Of a stretch of 64,000 nucleotides of DNA, positions 8,239 to 16,800 are shown piece by piece. The notes below the pieces were generated by a model. The model ran no database searches. It saw nothing but the letters and a program-made list of their open reading frames with translations, and was not told where the DNA came from. The first letter of the stretch is position 1; each line of letters opens with the position of its first letter. The stretch comes from Chitinophaga filiformis. GTDB lineage: Bacteria; Bacteroidota; Bacteroidia; Chitinophagales; Chitinophagaceae. A program made the position numbers and the translations under genes. The stretch is taken from contig NZ_CP095855.1 of NCBI RefSeq assembly GCF_023100805.1, positions 8,039,001 to 8,103,000 of the forward strand, given 5' to 3'.

Positions 8239-11200
8239 TTATTTTATAAAATAATCTGCTTTTGAGATACCCAGTTTCTTCATCTTGGAATGAAGCGTAG
8301 TACCGGGCACCTCCAGTATTTCTGCGGCCCCGCCTGCGCCTGAGATCTTACCACTGCATCTCTTCAGCACACCAATGATATGTGCGCGCTCAATCTGTTC
8401 CAGGGCCACATTATAGAACCCGGTGATCTGCTTATCTTTTTCTTCGTGCCTGGGCAGATGGATCTCTGTTAAGGTCTGCCCTTCGCACAACAGGATGCTT
8501 CTTTCTATCAGATGTTCCAGCTCCCTGACATTGCCCGGCCAATCATAAGCTTTTAATTCCTGCAATACCTGCGGAGAGATGCGGTTGACTTTTTTACCGG
8601 CATTTTTACTAAACTTAGCCACAAAGAAATTGGCCAGCGGCTCAATATCTTCCGGCCGTTCCCGCAATGGCGGCAGACTAATAGGGAACACGTTCAGCCT
8701 GTAATAGAGGTCAGACCTGAACCGGCCGGCCTGTACTTCAGCTTCCAGGTCACGGTTGGTGGCTGCAATGACACGCACATCCACCTTAATGGTAGACTTT
8801 CCTCCTATTCTCTCCAGTTCCCTTTCCTGCAGTACTCTTAACAATTTTACCTGCAGTTCCGGCGGCATCTCGCCTATTTCATCCAGGAACAATGTGCTGT
8901 TGTTTGCCAGCTCAAACTTACCGATCCTTCTGTCTATGGCACCGGTGAAGGCGCCTTTCTCATGGCCGAAAAGCTCACTTTCTATCAGGTGGGCAGGTAA
9001 AGCGGCGCAGTTCACTTTTACCATCAGTTTGTTCCTTCGGGGAGATGCATTGTGAATAGCCCGTGCGATCAATTCCTTGCCGGTACCCGTTTCGCCCAGT
9101 AACAGCACCGTCGAGCCGGATTCCGCCACCTGGGATATCAGGCGGTATACCTTCTGCATCTGGGTGCCACTGCCTACGATCTCTGAAAAATTGTAGATCG
9201 TTTTGATCTGCTCCCGCAGGTAATCATTCTCCATTTCCAGCTTCTGCTTGTAAGCAAGGATCTTTTCATTGGCGCGGATATTCGAGATGGCGATAGACAC
9301 CTGTGCACAGATGCCTTTGAGAATAGTGAGATTGATCTCATCCATCAGCAGCCAGAATGTGCCCACAGCTACATTCCCTACGCGCAATGCAGCGCCGAAG
9401 GCATTCTTTGCCCCCACCTCTTTCCAGAGCTTAATATACTGCCCTGGGTTGCCCATCCGCAATTCTTCTTCCACATTGAAGATAACCGCTTCTTCACTCT
9501 CCAGCACCCTTGCCGTAAGCGGTTCATTTACATCAATATTTTTTGATGCCATCATTCTGAAGGTCTCGCTTACTTTTTCAAAGGTACTTTCATCGTATAT
9601 ATAAGGCCTGAGCGTAAGACCGTCATCTTCTATAATGCGGATCATGGCCAGCTTTACCTTCAACACTTTTTGCAGTACCTCGGAAATGGTCTCTTTCAGT
9701 TCTTCTTTTGTACGTACACAAGCGATGTTATGACTGAATTCAACCAGGAATGATTGTTCCCTTTCCCTGCGGAGCAGTTCTTCATTGGCCATGATGTTGG
9801 ACATGGCAACGGAAGTCTGCGCGCATATGCCCTGCAACAGCGGTATATTCACTTCTTCAATACCTAACCATAAAATACCCAGTTTGGTATCTCCTGTACG
9901 CAAAGCCGTGCCTACCATTGTTTTGAGCCCCATTCTCTTCCAGAATTGCAGGTACCTGGAAGTATTTCCCCGGTTCATCTCCACATTTACACTGAAGAGA
10001 AGGGGAATTTCACTGTCGAGCACCCTGTTCTGCAACCCGTCTTGAATAGGGAACCTGGTATTAATGATTTCCTGCAGTTCATCATCGTCATCAGGAATAT
10101 TAAGGGCGTCATATACATAGGCACTTACAGTAGACCTGTCGTCATTGATCTTCCGGATAACATACCCCAGCTGCGGTTTTAGTTTCCGAAGACACTTACG
10201 CAGTACTTCCGCAAGATCTTCCTTACTTCTTACCCCGGCAATATCGCTACTGAAATCCAGCAGGAATGATTTTTCATTCTCTCTTTTCAATATCTCCTCA
10301 TTGGCCGATATATTACTGATGGCGGTAAAGACCTGGCCGGATATACGCTGGAGAATACTTACAGCCTCTTTTCCGAAAGTCCCTGTTCTATCACCAAACA
10401 ACATCAGGCTATACTTTGAGGAACCATTGTCGCCCAGTATCTTCACGATCATTTCCCGCGCCCCCATTTCATAATGCAGCTTAAACCACAAAGGCGCTTT
10501 GTCTATATCGAAGGCATCCATATTAAAGACCAGCGGCTTGTAATAAAGGGAGGCGATATCGTAAATACCGTCTTCAACAGGGCTGGGCATTTCAAGCACA
10601 TCGCCATAGTCTGTCAGTTCCCTGAATCCCGCATCGGCATCAGCCAGGTAGGCTTTATAGTATTCTTCCGATTCGTCCATCACCGTCATCATACTGTGAG
10701 AAAAACCGATGACCTCCCGCAGGCCGGAGTTAAGCACATTCAGCATGTCCTGGCGGCTCCTGACCTTCACCATATCATTACTTAAAGACAACAGCACTTC
10801 GTTCAGCCTTTCCTCCCGGCTTATTTCCTCATTCCTGATGATATTGATCACCGCACCTGATATCTGGGGGGCAATCCCCTTTATAATACTTTTGAACTCG
10901 TCGGTAAAGTCATTGACATTAACAACATACATATGCAGGAAGCCTATCACCTGCCCTTTGCTTTTAAGAGGGGTCATTAGGATCTCCCTCACGCCACCAT
11001 CATAGTTCACTCTCAGAAAAGGAGGACTTCCCGGCGCATCCATAATATCTTCCAGGATAAAGGAACTGGGGGCGTCATTTTCCATCACCTGTTGAATAAA
11101 CGGTTCATCCAGCGGAAAATGTCCTGCAACGAGAGCAGGGTAATCCGCATGCTCTTTAATGGGGGAAGATTTGGGATCGAGTAAAAAGGGGCAATATACC

Positions 11201-11445
11201 CTTGCTTCATAGTCTATCAGGCTAACAATGGCATGGGAAAAAGGGAAGATGGACTTGAGTCGCGATGAAAATAAAACGATCAGGTCATTCTTCTCCCTGA
11301 CCTTGGTGATGTCATCGCCTAATTCCAGAAGTATCCTGCGCTCGTTCTCCAATCGCTTTATCCGTTGGTCCGGCACAGTGCTCAAGTCTTTACCACTCCC
11401 CGTTTCCGGTTTTCCGTTCACAGTTATGCTCTTCATATTTTTCAT
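8239..11445 (-). CDS. Four-GAF sigma-54-dependent transcriptional activator
   Basis: 1068 aa. Four similar GAF-type sensory domains lie at roughly residues 40-205, 210-390, 395-565 and 567-740, linked by repeated NEEILxRExxxSFLxxFS connectors. They are followed by a AAA+ domain with Walker A GETGTGKE, the sigma-54 contact loop GAFTGA, Walker B LFLDEIGEM, and the PLRERPEDI and WPGNVRELE motifs. A C-terminal Fis-type helix-turn-helix (ISGAGGAAEILEVPGTTLHSKMKK region) completes it. It should open promoters with sigma-54 in response to ligands or redox cues. Four tandem GAFs are unusual; one or two are common. No obvious -24/-12 target stood out nearby. Confidence 0.93.
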   Translation of the reverse strand: MKNMKSITVNGKPETGSGKDLSTVPDQRIKRLENERRILLELGDDITKVREKNDLIVLFSSRLKSIFPFSHAIVSLIDYEARVYCPFLLDPKSSPIKEHADYPALVAGHFPLDEPFIQQVMENDAPSSFILEDIMDAPGSPPFLRVNYDGGVREILMTPLKSKGQVIGFLHMYVVNVNDFTDEFKSIIKGIAPQISGAVINIIRNEEISREERLNEVLLSLSNDMVKVRSRQDMLNVLNSGLREVIGFSHSMMTVMDESEEYYKAYLADADAGFRELTDYGDVLEMPSPVEDGIYDIASLYYKPLVFNMDAFDIDKAPLWFKLHYEMGAREMIVKILGDNGSSKYSLMLFGDRTGTFGKEAVSILQRISGQVFTAISNISANEEILKRENEKSFLLDFSSDIAGVRSKEDLAEVLRKCLRKLKPQLGYVIRKINDDRSTVSAYVYDALNIPDDDDELQEIINTRFPIQDGLQNRVLDSEIPLLFSVNVEMNRGNTSRYLQFWKRMGLKTMVGTALRTGDTKLGILWLGIEEVNIPLLQGICAQTSVAMSNIMANEELLRREREQSFLVEFSHNIACVRTKEELKETISEVLQKVLKVKLAMIRIIEDDGLTLRPYIYDESTFEKVSETFRMMASKNIDVNEPLTARVLESEEAVIFNVEEELRMGNPGQYIKLWKEVGAKNAFGAALRVGNVAVGTFWLLMDEINLTILKGICAQVSIAISNIRANEKILAYKQKLEMENDYLREQIKTIYNFSEIVGSGTQMQKVYRLISQVAESGSTVLLLGETGTGKELIARAIHNASPRRNKLMVKVNCAALPAHLIESELFGHEKGAFTGAIDRRIGKFELANNSTLFLDEIGEMPPELQVKLLRVLQERELERIGGKSTIKVDVRVIAATNRDLEAEVQAGRFRSDLYYRLNVFPISLPPLRERPEDIEPLANFFVAKFSKNAGKKVNRISPQVLQELKAYDWPGNVRELEHLIERSILLCEGQTLTEIHLPRHEEKDKQITGFYNVALEQIERAHIIGVLKRCSGKISGAGGAAEILEVPGTTLHSKMKKLGISKADYFIK

Positions 11446-11720
11446 GCTATAAATTAACAGATTGATAAATGTGTGCAGCTGCTTTTATATACATGACAAT
11501 CGAAAAATGATATCTGGACAAATGCTGTCTATTATTTCACCGTCTATAAAATTTACTCATTTTAAACTGGATATCAAAATATTGTGGAGGGGTTGACAAG
11601 CAGTCATTATCATATTCAATAAGTTATTCTTTTCTGCCAGATGAACCGCTGCATCAATTGATGATCCCGGCCAGGGAAGACATCCCACTTCAGATATAAG
11701 GTATGCGGAAAACCCGGGAT

Positions 11721-11742
11721 GCCCCGGGTTGTCACCCGGGGC
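11721..11742. repeat. GC-rich hairpin in a 459-bp intergenic region
   Basis: GCCCCGGGT (11721-11729) and ACCCGGGGC (11734-11742) form a 9-bp stem with a TGTC loop. Further CCCGG-containing copies lie on both sides (11713, 11748). Nothing else is evident in 11446-11904. It resembles a dispersed intergenic palindrome (REP-like) but only one cluster is in view. Confidence 0.55.
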
Positions 11743-11904
11743 TGCAAACCCGGCGCTGCTGCCGGAGCGATGTGCATTGTTTTATACATATTTCCGAGGT
11801 TACGATTATCAGGAGATGATCATTTCCCGGTTGTCAACCCCGTTATGATTCCTCCGTCTATCTGTGTCACAAAAACCCGGGTATGTACAGTTACAGCGGC
11901 AGGC

Positions 11905-12681
11905 CTACAATTGACCAGCTGCGCGGATGATGAAGGCAGCCACCTTGTCGGGCTGTGACAACATGGGAACGTGACTTGATTTCAGTTCAAGTGTAGTTGC
12001 CTTTATCATTTTTGCTTCTGCCCTTGCCAATTCCGGGATCACCATATGATCTTCCTGACCAATGATACACCAGGAAGGTTTAGTCTTCCAGGCTGGTGTA
12101 GATACTTTATCTGTTGTGGCTTTAACTGCCCATGGCCCTTGTGTAGCGTAAACAATCCATCTGTCTTCCGCATTCAGGTCCTGCGCAAAATGTTCATTGA
12201 TCCCTTTGAGTGACAGCGTCAGGAATCCTGCCGCATCCTGTTGGAATTCCGCACCGCCAGGAGCAGGAGGATATGGTTTCAATACATCAGCTACTGCCTG
12301 GTTCTCATCAGGGATCAACGCACAGACATAGACCAGGCCCGCAACCTTAGGGTCATTTCCTGCTTCGGATACCACCATACCGCCATATGAATGTCCTACA
12401 AGCAGGACAGGCCCGTCCATCTGCGCAATGGCCCTCCTGGCCGCAGCTGCGTCTTCTGCTACAGAAGTAAGCGGATTTTGTACAGCTATTACATTGAATC
12501 CCCTCGCGTGAAGTATAGCAATGACCTTTGACCAGCTTGAACCATCAGCAAACGCACCATGGACCAACACTACATTTTTAACTCCCTTTGAGACGGATTG
12601 TGATTGTGCTGGATGCAACGACGAAAAAAATACAATACTACCCATCAATACGGCTGACACAAATTGTTTAATAATCGACAT
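11905..12681 (-). CDS. Exported alpha/beta hydrolase (esterase-like)
   Basis: 258 aa with a signal peptide ending near AQSQS (residue 28). It has an oxyanion segment LVHGAFADGSSW and the nucleophile elbow GHSYGG (S98); a histidine in SSHVPMLSQPD near residue 244 completes a likely triad. The pattern matches the small EstC/hydroxynitrile-lyase-like esterase group, which acts on aromatic or small acyl esters in the periplasm. It stands alone on the minus strand. The substrate is unknown. Confidence 0.88.
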   Translation of the reverse strand: MSIIKQFVSAVLMGSIVFFSSLHPAQSQSVSKGVKNVVLVHGAFADGSSWSKVIAILHARGFNVIAVQNPLTSVAEDAAAARRAIAQMDGPVLLVGHSYGGMVVSEAGNDPKVAGLVYVCALIPDENQAVADVLKPYPPAPGGAEFQQDAAGFLTLSLKGINEHFAQDLNAEDRWIVYATQGPWAVKATTDKVSTPAWKTKPSWCIIGQEDHMVIPELARAEAKMIKATTLELKSSHVPMLSQPDKVAAFIIRAAGQL

Positions 12682-13023
12682 AAAATCTATTGTTTAAATG
12701 AAAGAAAACGGATAATGATCGGGGCGGCAAAAGAACCGCAGATATTCCGGCCCTCATATTACAAGCGGCAGACCATCATACAATTATATAATTATCAATT
12801 ACTTACAAGACATCTTGAAAATTCACTACACTTTATTTCGCGAAACAGCGAACGGATATGCTATATTTCGGGTTAATGAATACAGCTGCTGCGCCGCGGG
12901 AGTTTTGAGCTTCTAAGGGCGAATTTTTGGCCAGGAGTAATTATCTTCCATTATTAACTATAACCACAGGTTGATCTCCCAATAATAACCCACATGATTT
13001 CACTCAATTTTAAACTTCACATT
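12682..13023. other. Intergenic, divergent promoter region
   Basis: 342 bp between the divergently transcribed hydrolase and the GH16-like gene. It is AT-rich toward the hydrolase. I see no convincing gene, repeat or hairpin; promoters for both genes presumably lie here. Confidence 0.4.
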
Positions 13024-13869
13024 ATGAAAACGCTAATTGCTTTTGTATTTATCGTAACGGCCCCTACATTGTTTGCCTGCCGGAAACAGGCAGCGCCTGA
13101 ACAGTCACCCCGTCTTTCACTGGCAGCACAACAACAGGCGGCAGTAGCTGCATCCACCTGGGAGACGGTGATCGACAACTCCACTTTTGCCAATTACACC
13201 GCATTTGAGGCGGCATGGAATTACCTGTATCCATGGGGTTCGGATCATAACGGTACAGCCCGTATGTACGGAAGTCCAACAGATCACAATCACATCTATT
13301 TAAATAACGGTGTGCTTACCATAAAGGCGACGCGTATTACCTGGAATGAAGGTAACAGCAGCAGCGATCCATATCTGCCTATCAGGTATCATTCCGGAGC
13401 CGTCAACACGAAACTGCATATAGAGGTCAATGACCAATTCCCGAACTGGGAGGTAAAATGCGATTTCCAGGTGCCTACTGTCAAAGGTTCCTGGCCAGCT
13501 TTCTGGCTTACAGGCGTCAACAGCTGGCCTCCGGAAAGTGATATTATGGAATTTAAGGGCGACGCTACCAACTGGCAGAATACATTCAGAACACCATCCG
13601 ATGTATCCAGTACACTTACAACAGTATCATCTCCCGGCAGCTGGCACACCTACCGTGCCTGGATCACGAAAGTAAGTGCTACTAATATTGATATCCACCA
13701 TTACATTGATGGAGTATGGAAAGCGGTGCACAATGCGAACTTCGTAGGAAAGCCGCTCTACGTGATCATTAACATGCAGATGGAAGGTTCCAGTGGCACT
13801 CCCGGTCCTACTGCTGATACTTATTTGAATGCGAGGAATATTTATATAGGAAGGACCAGGGAATATTAA
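13024..13869 (+). CDS. GH16-like glycoside hydrolase lipoprotein
   Basis: 281 aa from the ATG at 13024; an upstream ATG at 12994 would precede the signal sequence. A lipobox TLFAC (C19) makes it a probable outer-membrane or periplasmic lipoprotein. The catalytic signature of family 16 is visible as E171-S-D173-I-M-E176 after PAFWLTG, with a concanavalin-type beta-rich context. Family 16 enzymes cleave beta-1,3 or mixed-linked glucans, agarose, carrageenan and similar polymers; which one cannot be told. The overall match is weaker outside the active site. Confidence 0.78.
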   Translation: MKTLIAFVFIVTAPTLFACRKQAAPEQSPRLSLAAQQQAAVAASTWETVIDNSTFANYTAFEAAWNYLYPWGSDHNGTARMYGSPTDHNHIYLNNGVLTIKATRITWNEGNSSSDPYLPIRYHSGAVNTKLHIEVNDQFPNWEVKCDFQVPTVKGSWPAFWLTGVNSWPPESDIMEFKGDATNWQNTFRTPSDVSSTLTTVSSPGSWHTYRAWITKVSATNIDIHHYIDGVWKAVHNANFVGKPLYVIINMQMEGSSGTPGPTADTYLNARNIYIGRTREY

Positions 13870-13900
13870 GGAGAGATGGGCCTGTGGTGTTTCGCCCTCC

Positions 13901-14347
13901 TTATCTGAATTCAAAGGTCAGCACATCGCCCGGTATCCAGTTACTATTGAATCTGAATGCCAATGTATCCTCTTCCAGGATCAATATATCCGCATAAACC
14001 GTATCGTTGGATGCCAACAACAATTTACCGTCACTGCCCACCTTCCAGGCATTTGCAGCCTTTGAACAGTCTTTCCAGTCTTCCGACCATTTTGTATCAG
14101 CATAAATCCCCGTATTCAAATTTGGATAAGGCTGATCTTTGAATATAATGTGGTAACAATCTGAGAAATTGTTCATAACCACGGTTGGCTGTCCTGTGTG
14201 CTCAACTGTTATTTGTTTTGTAGACCAGTAGCCTACCAGTTTACGTTCTGTTTCGTTCAAATTTGAGACAGGTCTTTTGTCTTTGCTACAGTTGGTATAC
14301 ATTATCAGCACCAGCAAACCATTAACAAAAAAGGATCTGATTTTCAT
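13901..14347 (-). CDS. Small lipoprotein of unknown function
   Basis: 148 aa. The leader ends in MYTNC, a plausible lipobox followed by SKDKRP. The mature part has NETERKLVGYWSTKQI near residue 30 and alternating beta strands, resembling lipocalin-like lipoproteins common in this phylum, but I cannot assign it. It converges on the GH16-like gene with a 31-bp gap. Confidence 0.65.
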   Translation of the reverse strand: MKIRSFFVNGLLVLIMYTNCSKDKRPVSNLNETERKLVGYWSTKQITVEHTGQPTVVMNNFSDCYHIIFKDQPYPNLNTGIYADTKWSEDWKDCSKAANAWKVGSDGKLLLASNDTVYADILILEEDTLAFRFNSNWIPGDVLTFEFR

Positions 14348-14513
14348 AAAAACAATGTTTAATGAAAAACAATTTTCTAGTGTCCCCCAGGTATGTCTAA
14401 GCTGGTAATTATTAGGAAGTTGGTTAAGTAAGTTACGAAAAATATATGGTAAATAGCAGCCACAGGCGCAGTGCCTTTTCTTTTATTTAGCGCCAGGGTG
14501 AAGCAAGCATATG

Positions 14514-14598
14514 ACTATAGTACCAATGGCCTTAACTTACGTTCAACTTGCGTTCAGGACGTAAGTTGAACGTAAGTTAAGGCCATTGGTACTATAGT
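14514..14598. repeat. Long palindrome P1 (40-bp arms)
   Basis: Arms 14514-14553 and 14559-14598 are complementary over 40 bp with one mismatch and a 5-nt loop TCAGG. Near the centre the motif CTTACGTTC occurs, with a second degenerate copy (CTTGCGTTC) inside it. This motif is shared with P2 and, with one change, P3. No T-tract follows, so it is not a normal terminator. The rest of 14348-14727 has no gene that I can support. Confidence 0.9.
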
Positions 14599-14825
14599 TG
14601 TACCGAACTGCTAAACTGTAAAGTTAATCCTGATCATCAGTAATAAACTGTAAAGCTTTTTTAGTACTAAGACAGTTTTTCTGTACCAGGACAACCTGTT
14701 TCAGGACTTGACAAATACCGCTTTGATTGTCTTATCCTGGTATAGGTTTACACTTTTGGTGAGATAATCCGTTTGAATTTTACAATATTAAAAGATAATC
14801 CTAAAAAGGTTGTTTTCTTTAGATT

Positions 14826-15737
14826 TTAGTCCTGGATCAGGTTGACAGTATCTGCTGTTAATCCTGATTTTGGACCATCTTTTTTCTTGGTTCGCCATCT
14901 CCTTACTAATTCCCCTTGTTTTGTATGTGCCTGATTCGGAGTCAGATAGTCGCAGCTTGTATGAGGCCTTTGTTCATTGTAGATGCGGATAGTCTCTGCT
15001 ACTATAGCAGCCGCGGCTTCATAGTTTTTAAATAACCGGTCCAGGCCAAATTCTAACTTTAATATTCCATTTACTCGCTCAGCAATGGCATTTTCATACG
15101 GGTTGCCCTTCTCGGCCATACTAATGCCGACGTGACTATCATTAAGTAATTCTATGTAGTTTTTACTACAATATTGTGACCCTCTGTCAGAGTGGTGAAT
15201 CAGGCTATATTTGATGGGATTCTTTATATCCGATAAAGCCATTTTTAAGGCCTCAATAGGCCCTTCGGCCTCCAGTGATGGATGTAAGCAATAACCGACG
15301 ATTTTTCTTGAATAAGCATCAGTTATCAGGCTCAAATAACAGAACCGGGAGCCTACCAAAGGAAGGTAAGTAATATCACTAACCCACACCTGGTTAGCCT
15401 GACTAAGCTTCAGCTCTTTAATCAGATTAGGATATTTTTTGAAGGGATGATTAGAATCGGTAGTCCGTATTTTCTTACGTTTTCTTTTACGGACAAGCAT
15501 TCCATTTTCAGCCAACAGATTGAAAAATCGATCCCTGCCTAATTTAATTTTATGATGTTGAAGAGTTTGTGAAAGCATTCTATGAAGTTTTCTGGCGCCC
15601 AGTCGCTTTTGTGAAGCTCTGATTTGCTCCGCTTTGTCAAGAACGATGGCCATTTCCAGGCCAAATTGATGATCGCTGTTTTTCCGCTTATAAAAAGCTT
15701 GTCTGCTTTTACCAAACAGTCCGCAAACATTACCCAA
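14826..15737 (-). CDS. IS3 transposase OrfB (DDE integrase domain)
   Basis: 303 aa from the first in-frame ATG; the frame is open further upstream into the end of orfA, where the fused OrfAB would start. The DDE residues appear in WVSDITYLPL, HHSDRGSQYCS and ENAIAERVNGILKLE, and an HTH_21-like segment is near the N-terminus (RLGARKLHRML). OrfB alone is usually inactive; the frameshifted OrfAB protein is the transposase. No stop or deletion is seen, so the element may still be active. Confidence 0.93.
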   Translation of the reverse strand: MGNVCGLFGKSRQAFYKRKNSDHQFGLEMAIVLDKAEQIRASQKRLGARKLHRMLSQTLQHHKIKLGRDRFFNLLAENGMLVRKRKRKKIRTTDSNHPFKKYPNLIKELKLSQANQVWVSDITYLPLVGSRFCYLSLITDAYSRKIVGYCLHPSLEAEGPIEALKMALSDIKNPIKYSLIHHSDRGSQYCSKNYIELLNDSHVGISMAEKGNPYENAIAERVNGILKLEFGLDRLFKNYEAAAAIVAETIRIYNEQRPHTSCDYLTPNQAHTKQGELVRRWRTKKKDGPKSGLTADTVNLIQD

Positions 15738-15760
15738 ATCCTTGTCCGGATAATGTTCTT

Positions 15761-16177
15761 TTACTCTGCAGACGGCTTGGTACCAGGCTTTTTTTGGATC
15801 TCAATATTAAATTGTTCTTCAGCAACTTCGATCATTGTCTGAAAAGCAAATGCCTTTAAATTGGCATGTTCCAGCTTTTTACGGAGTTCTTCATTTTGCT
15901 TTCTTAAAGCATCAAACTCCTTTTTTTCCTGTTCTGTCATGGCCGTAGATATTATGGGTTTTTCCAAAGTCGTTTGCCTAAGTTCGGAAGAAAAAAGAGA
16001 GTACCAATAAGCTATTTGTGGTTTAGTGATCTTATAACGAGCTGCGACCTGGCTCATGCTTTGGTCTCCGGCCATGTAATCGGCTACGACTTTGTTCATG
16101 AACGACTGCTCATATTGGAACTGTGGTCCCAGGCGTCCCTTGCGTCCACCTTTGTTCTGATTGTTTGAATTTTGCAT
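15761..16177 (-). CDS. IS3 OrfA (DNA-binding, leucine-zipper protein)
   Basis: 138 aa. A helix-turn-helix lies at about residues 30-60 (YMAGDQSMSQVAARYKI) and a coiled-coil/leucine-zipper region at about 85-125 (EKKEFDALRKQNEELRKKL). It binds the IS ends and regulates transposition. The last codons before its stop contain the slippery A7G run used to shift into orfB. Confidence 0.9.
   Translation of the reverse strand: MQNSNNQNKGGRKGRLGPQFQYEQSFMNKVVADYMAGDQSMSQVAARYKITKPQIAYWYSLFSSELRQTTLEKPIISTAMTEQEKKEFDALRKQNEELRKKLEHANLKAFAFQTMIEVAEEQFNIEIQKKPGTKPSAE
15788..15795 (-). other. Programmed -1 frameshift site
   Basis: On the minus strand the sequence reads CC AAAAAAA G, an A-AAA-AAG slippery heptamer near the end of orfA. 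A -1 shift here continues as KKAWYQAVCRVKEHYPDK and joins the orfB frame (DLGNVCGLFGKS) without a stop. This is the standard IS3 OrfAB mechanism. Confidence 0.85.
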
Positions 16178-16220
16178 GTTTTACACTTTTTAAGGTGTAA
16201 ACCTATTTCAGGACCTGACA

Positions 16221-16308
16221 GATACCGCTTTAATACCGCTAATGCTACGTTAATCTTACGTTCGTGAACGTAAGATTAACGTAGCATTAGCGGTATTAAA
16301 GCGGTATC
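16221..16308. repeat. Long palindrome P2 (43-bp arms)
   Basis: Arms 16221-16263 and 16266-16308 are perfectly complementary with only GT at the centre. The centre-proximal arm reads TTAATCTTACGTTC. It starts at the first base after the IS right end. Without the IS and one GAT copy, the left flank would extend the arm by two bases (TT), so the IS inserted into the edge of this palindrome. Confidence 0.93.
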
Positions 16309-16371
16309 AAGACGGGAAAAAAGCACGAAAAAAATCGGCATCTGTCAACAAAAAACAGGACTTAACTTTCG

Positions 16372-16467
16372 GTAGAGGTTCGCTCAAGGTAGCCTCATCC
16401 TCCCTTAATCTTCCGTTCCGGAACGGAAGATTAAGGGAGGATGAGGCTACCTTGAGCGAACCTCTAC
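16372..16467. repeat. Perfect 96-bp palindrome P3
   Basis: Arms 16372-16419 and 16420-16467 (48 bp each) are exactly complementary with no loop; the centre reads TTCCGTTCCGGAACGGAA. It shares TTAATCTTmCGTTC with P2, while the outer arms differ. It is not followed by a T-tract. The remaining 16468-16800 shows no gene. Confidence 0.95.
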
Positions 16468-16800
16468 GGGACCTTTACTAAAGTTTACCCTACTGTCTCA
16501 TGAAAAACAAGATTTCCCTGTCGAGCCGATATTTATACACAACTAATTGAAAACTAATGAATTAAAACACATTTCAATGTAGCAAAAATGCGTATTTCCC
16601 GCATCAATTTTCTCTTTAGTTTTGTAATACGATCCTAACTGTTACAGCTACTCTTTCGGGCGTAGTTTACGCATCGTTTCAGGACAATCCGCGCTATCAG
16701 CGCGTCTATATAAATTTGCATTTGTTACCGATGCTGCATTGCCGGATGATGCCCCGCAAGACACGCACAGTGACAACTGCCACAAAATGACAATAGCACT

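Larger units (their letters stand above)
14728..16220 (-). mobile_element. IS3-family insertion sequence, apparently intact
   Basis: Ends are imperfect inverted repeats: TGTCTTATCCTGGTATAGG at 14728 and, on the other strand, TGTCAGGTCCTGAAATAGG ending at 16220, both followed by TTTACAC. The 1493-bp element holds orfA and orfB with an A7G frameshift site, and is flanked by GAT on both sides, a 3-bp target duplication as expected for IS3 elements. The right end abuts palindrome P2. Confidence 0.9.

Noticed and set aside
12664..12876. Possible 70-residue protein
   Set aside because: Overlaps the start of the hydrolase gene on the other strand and shows no recognisable features.
14514..14598. 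P1 as a transcription terminator of the lipoprotein or IS genes
   Set aside because: Arms are far longer than terminators, no T-tract follows on either strand, and the same core recurs in P2 and P3.
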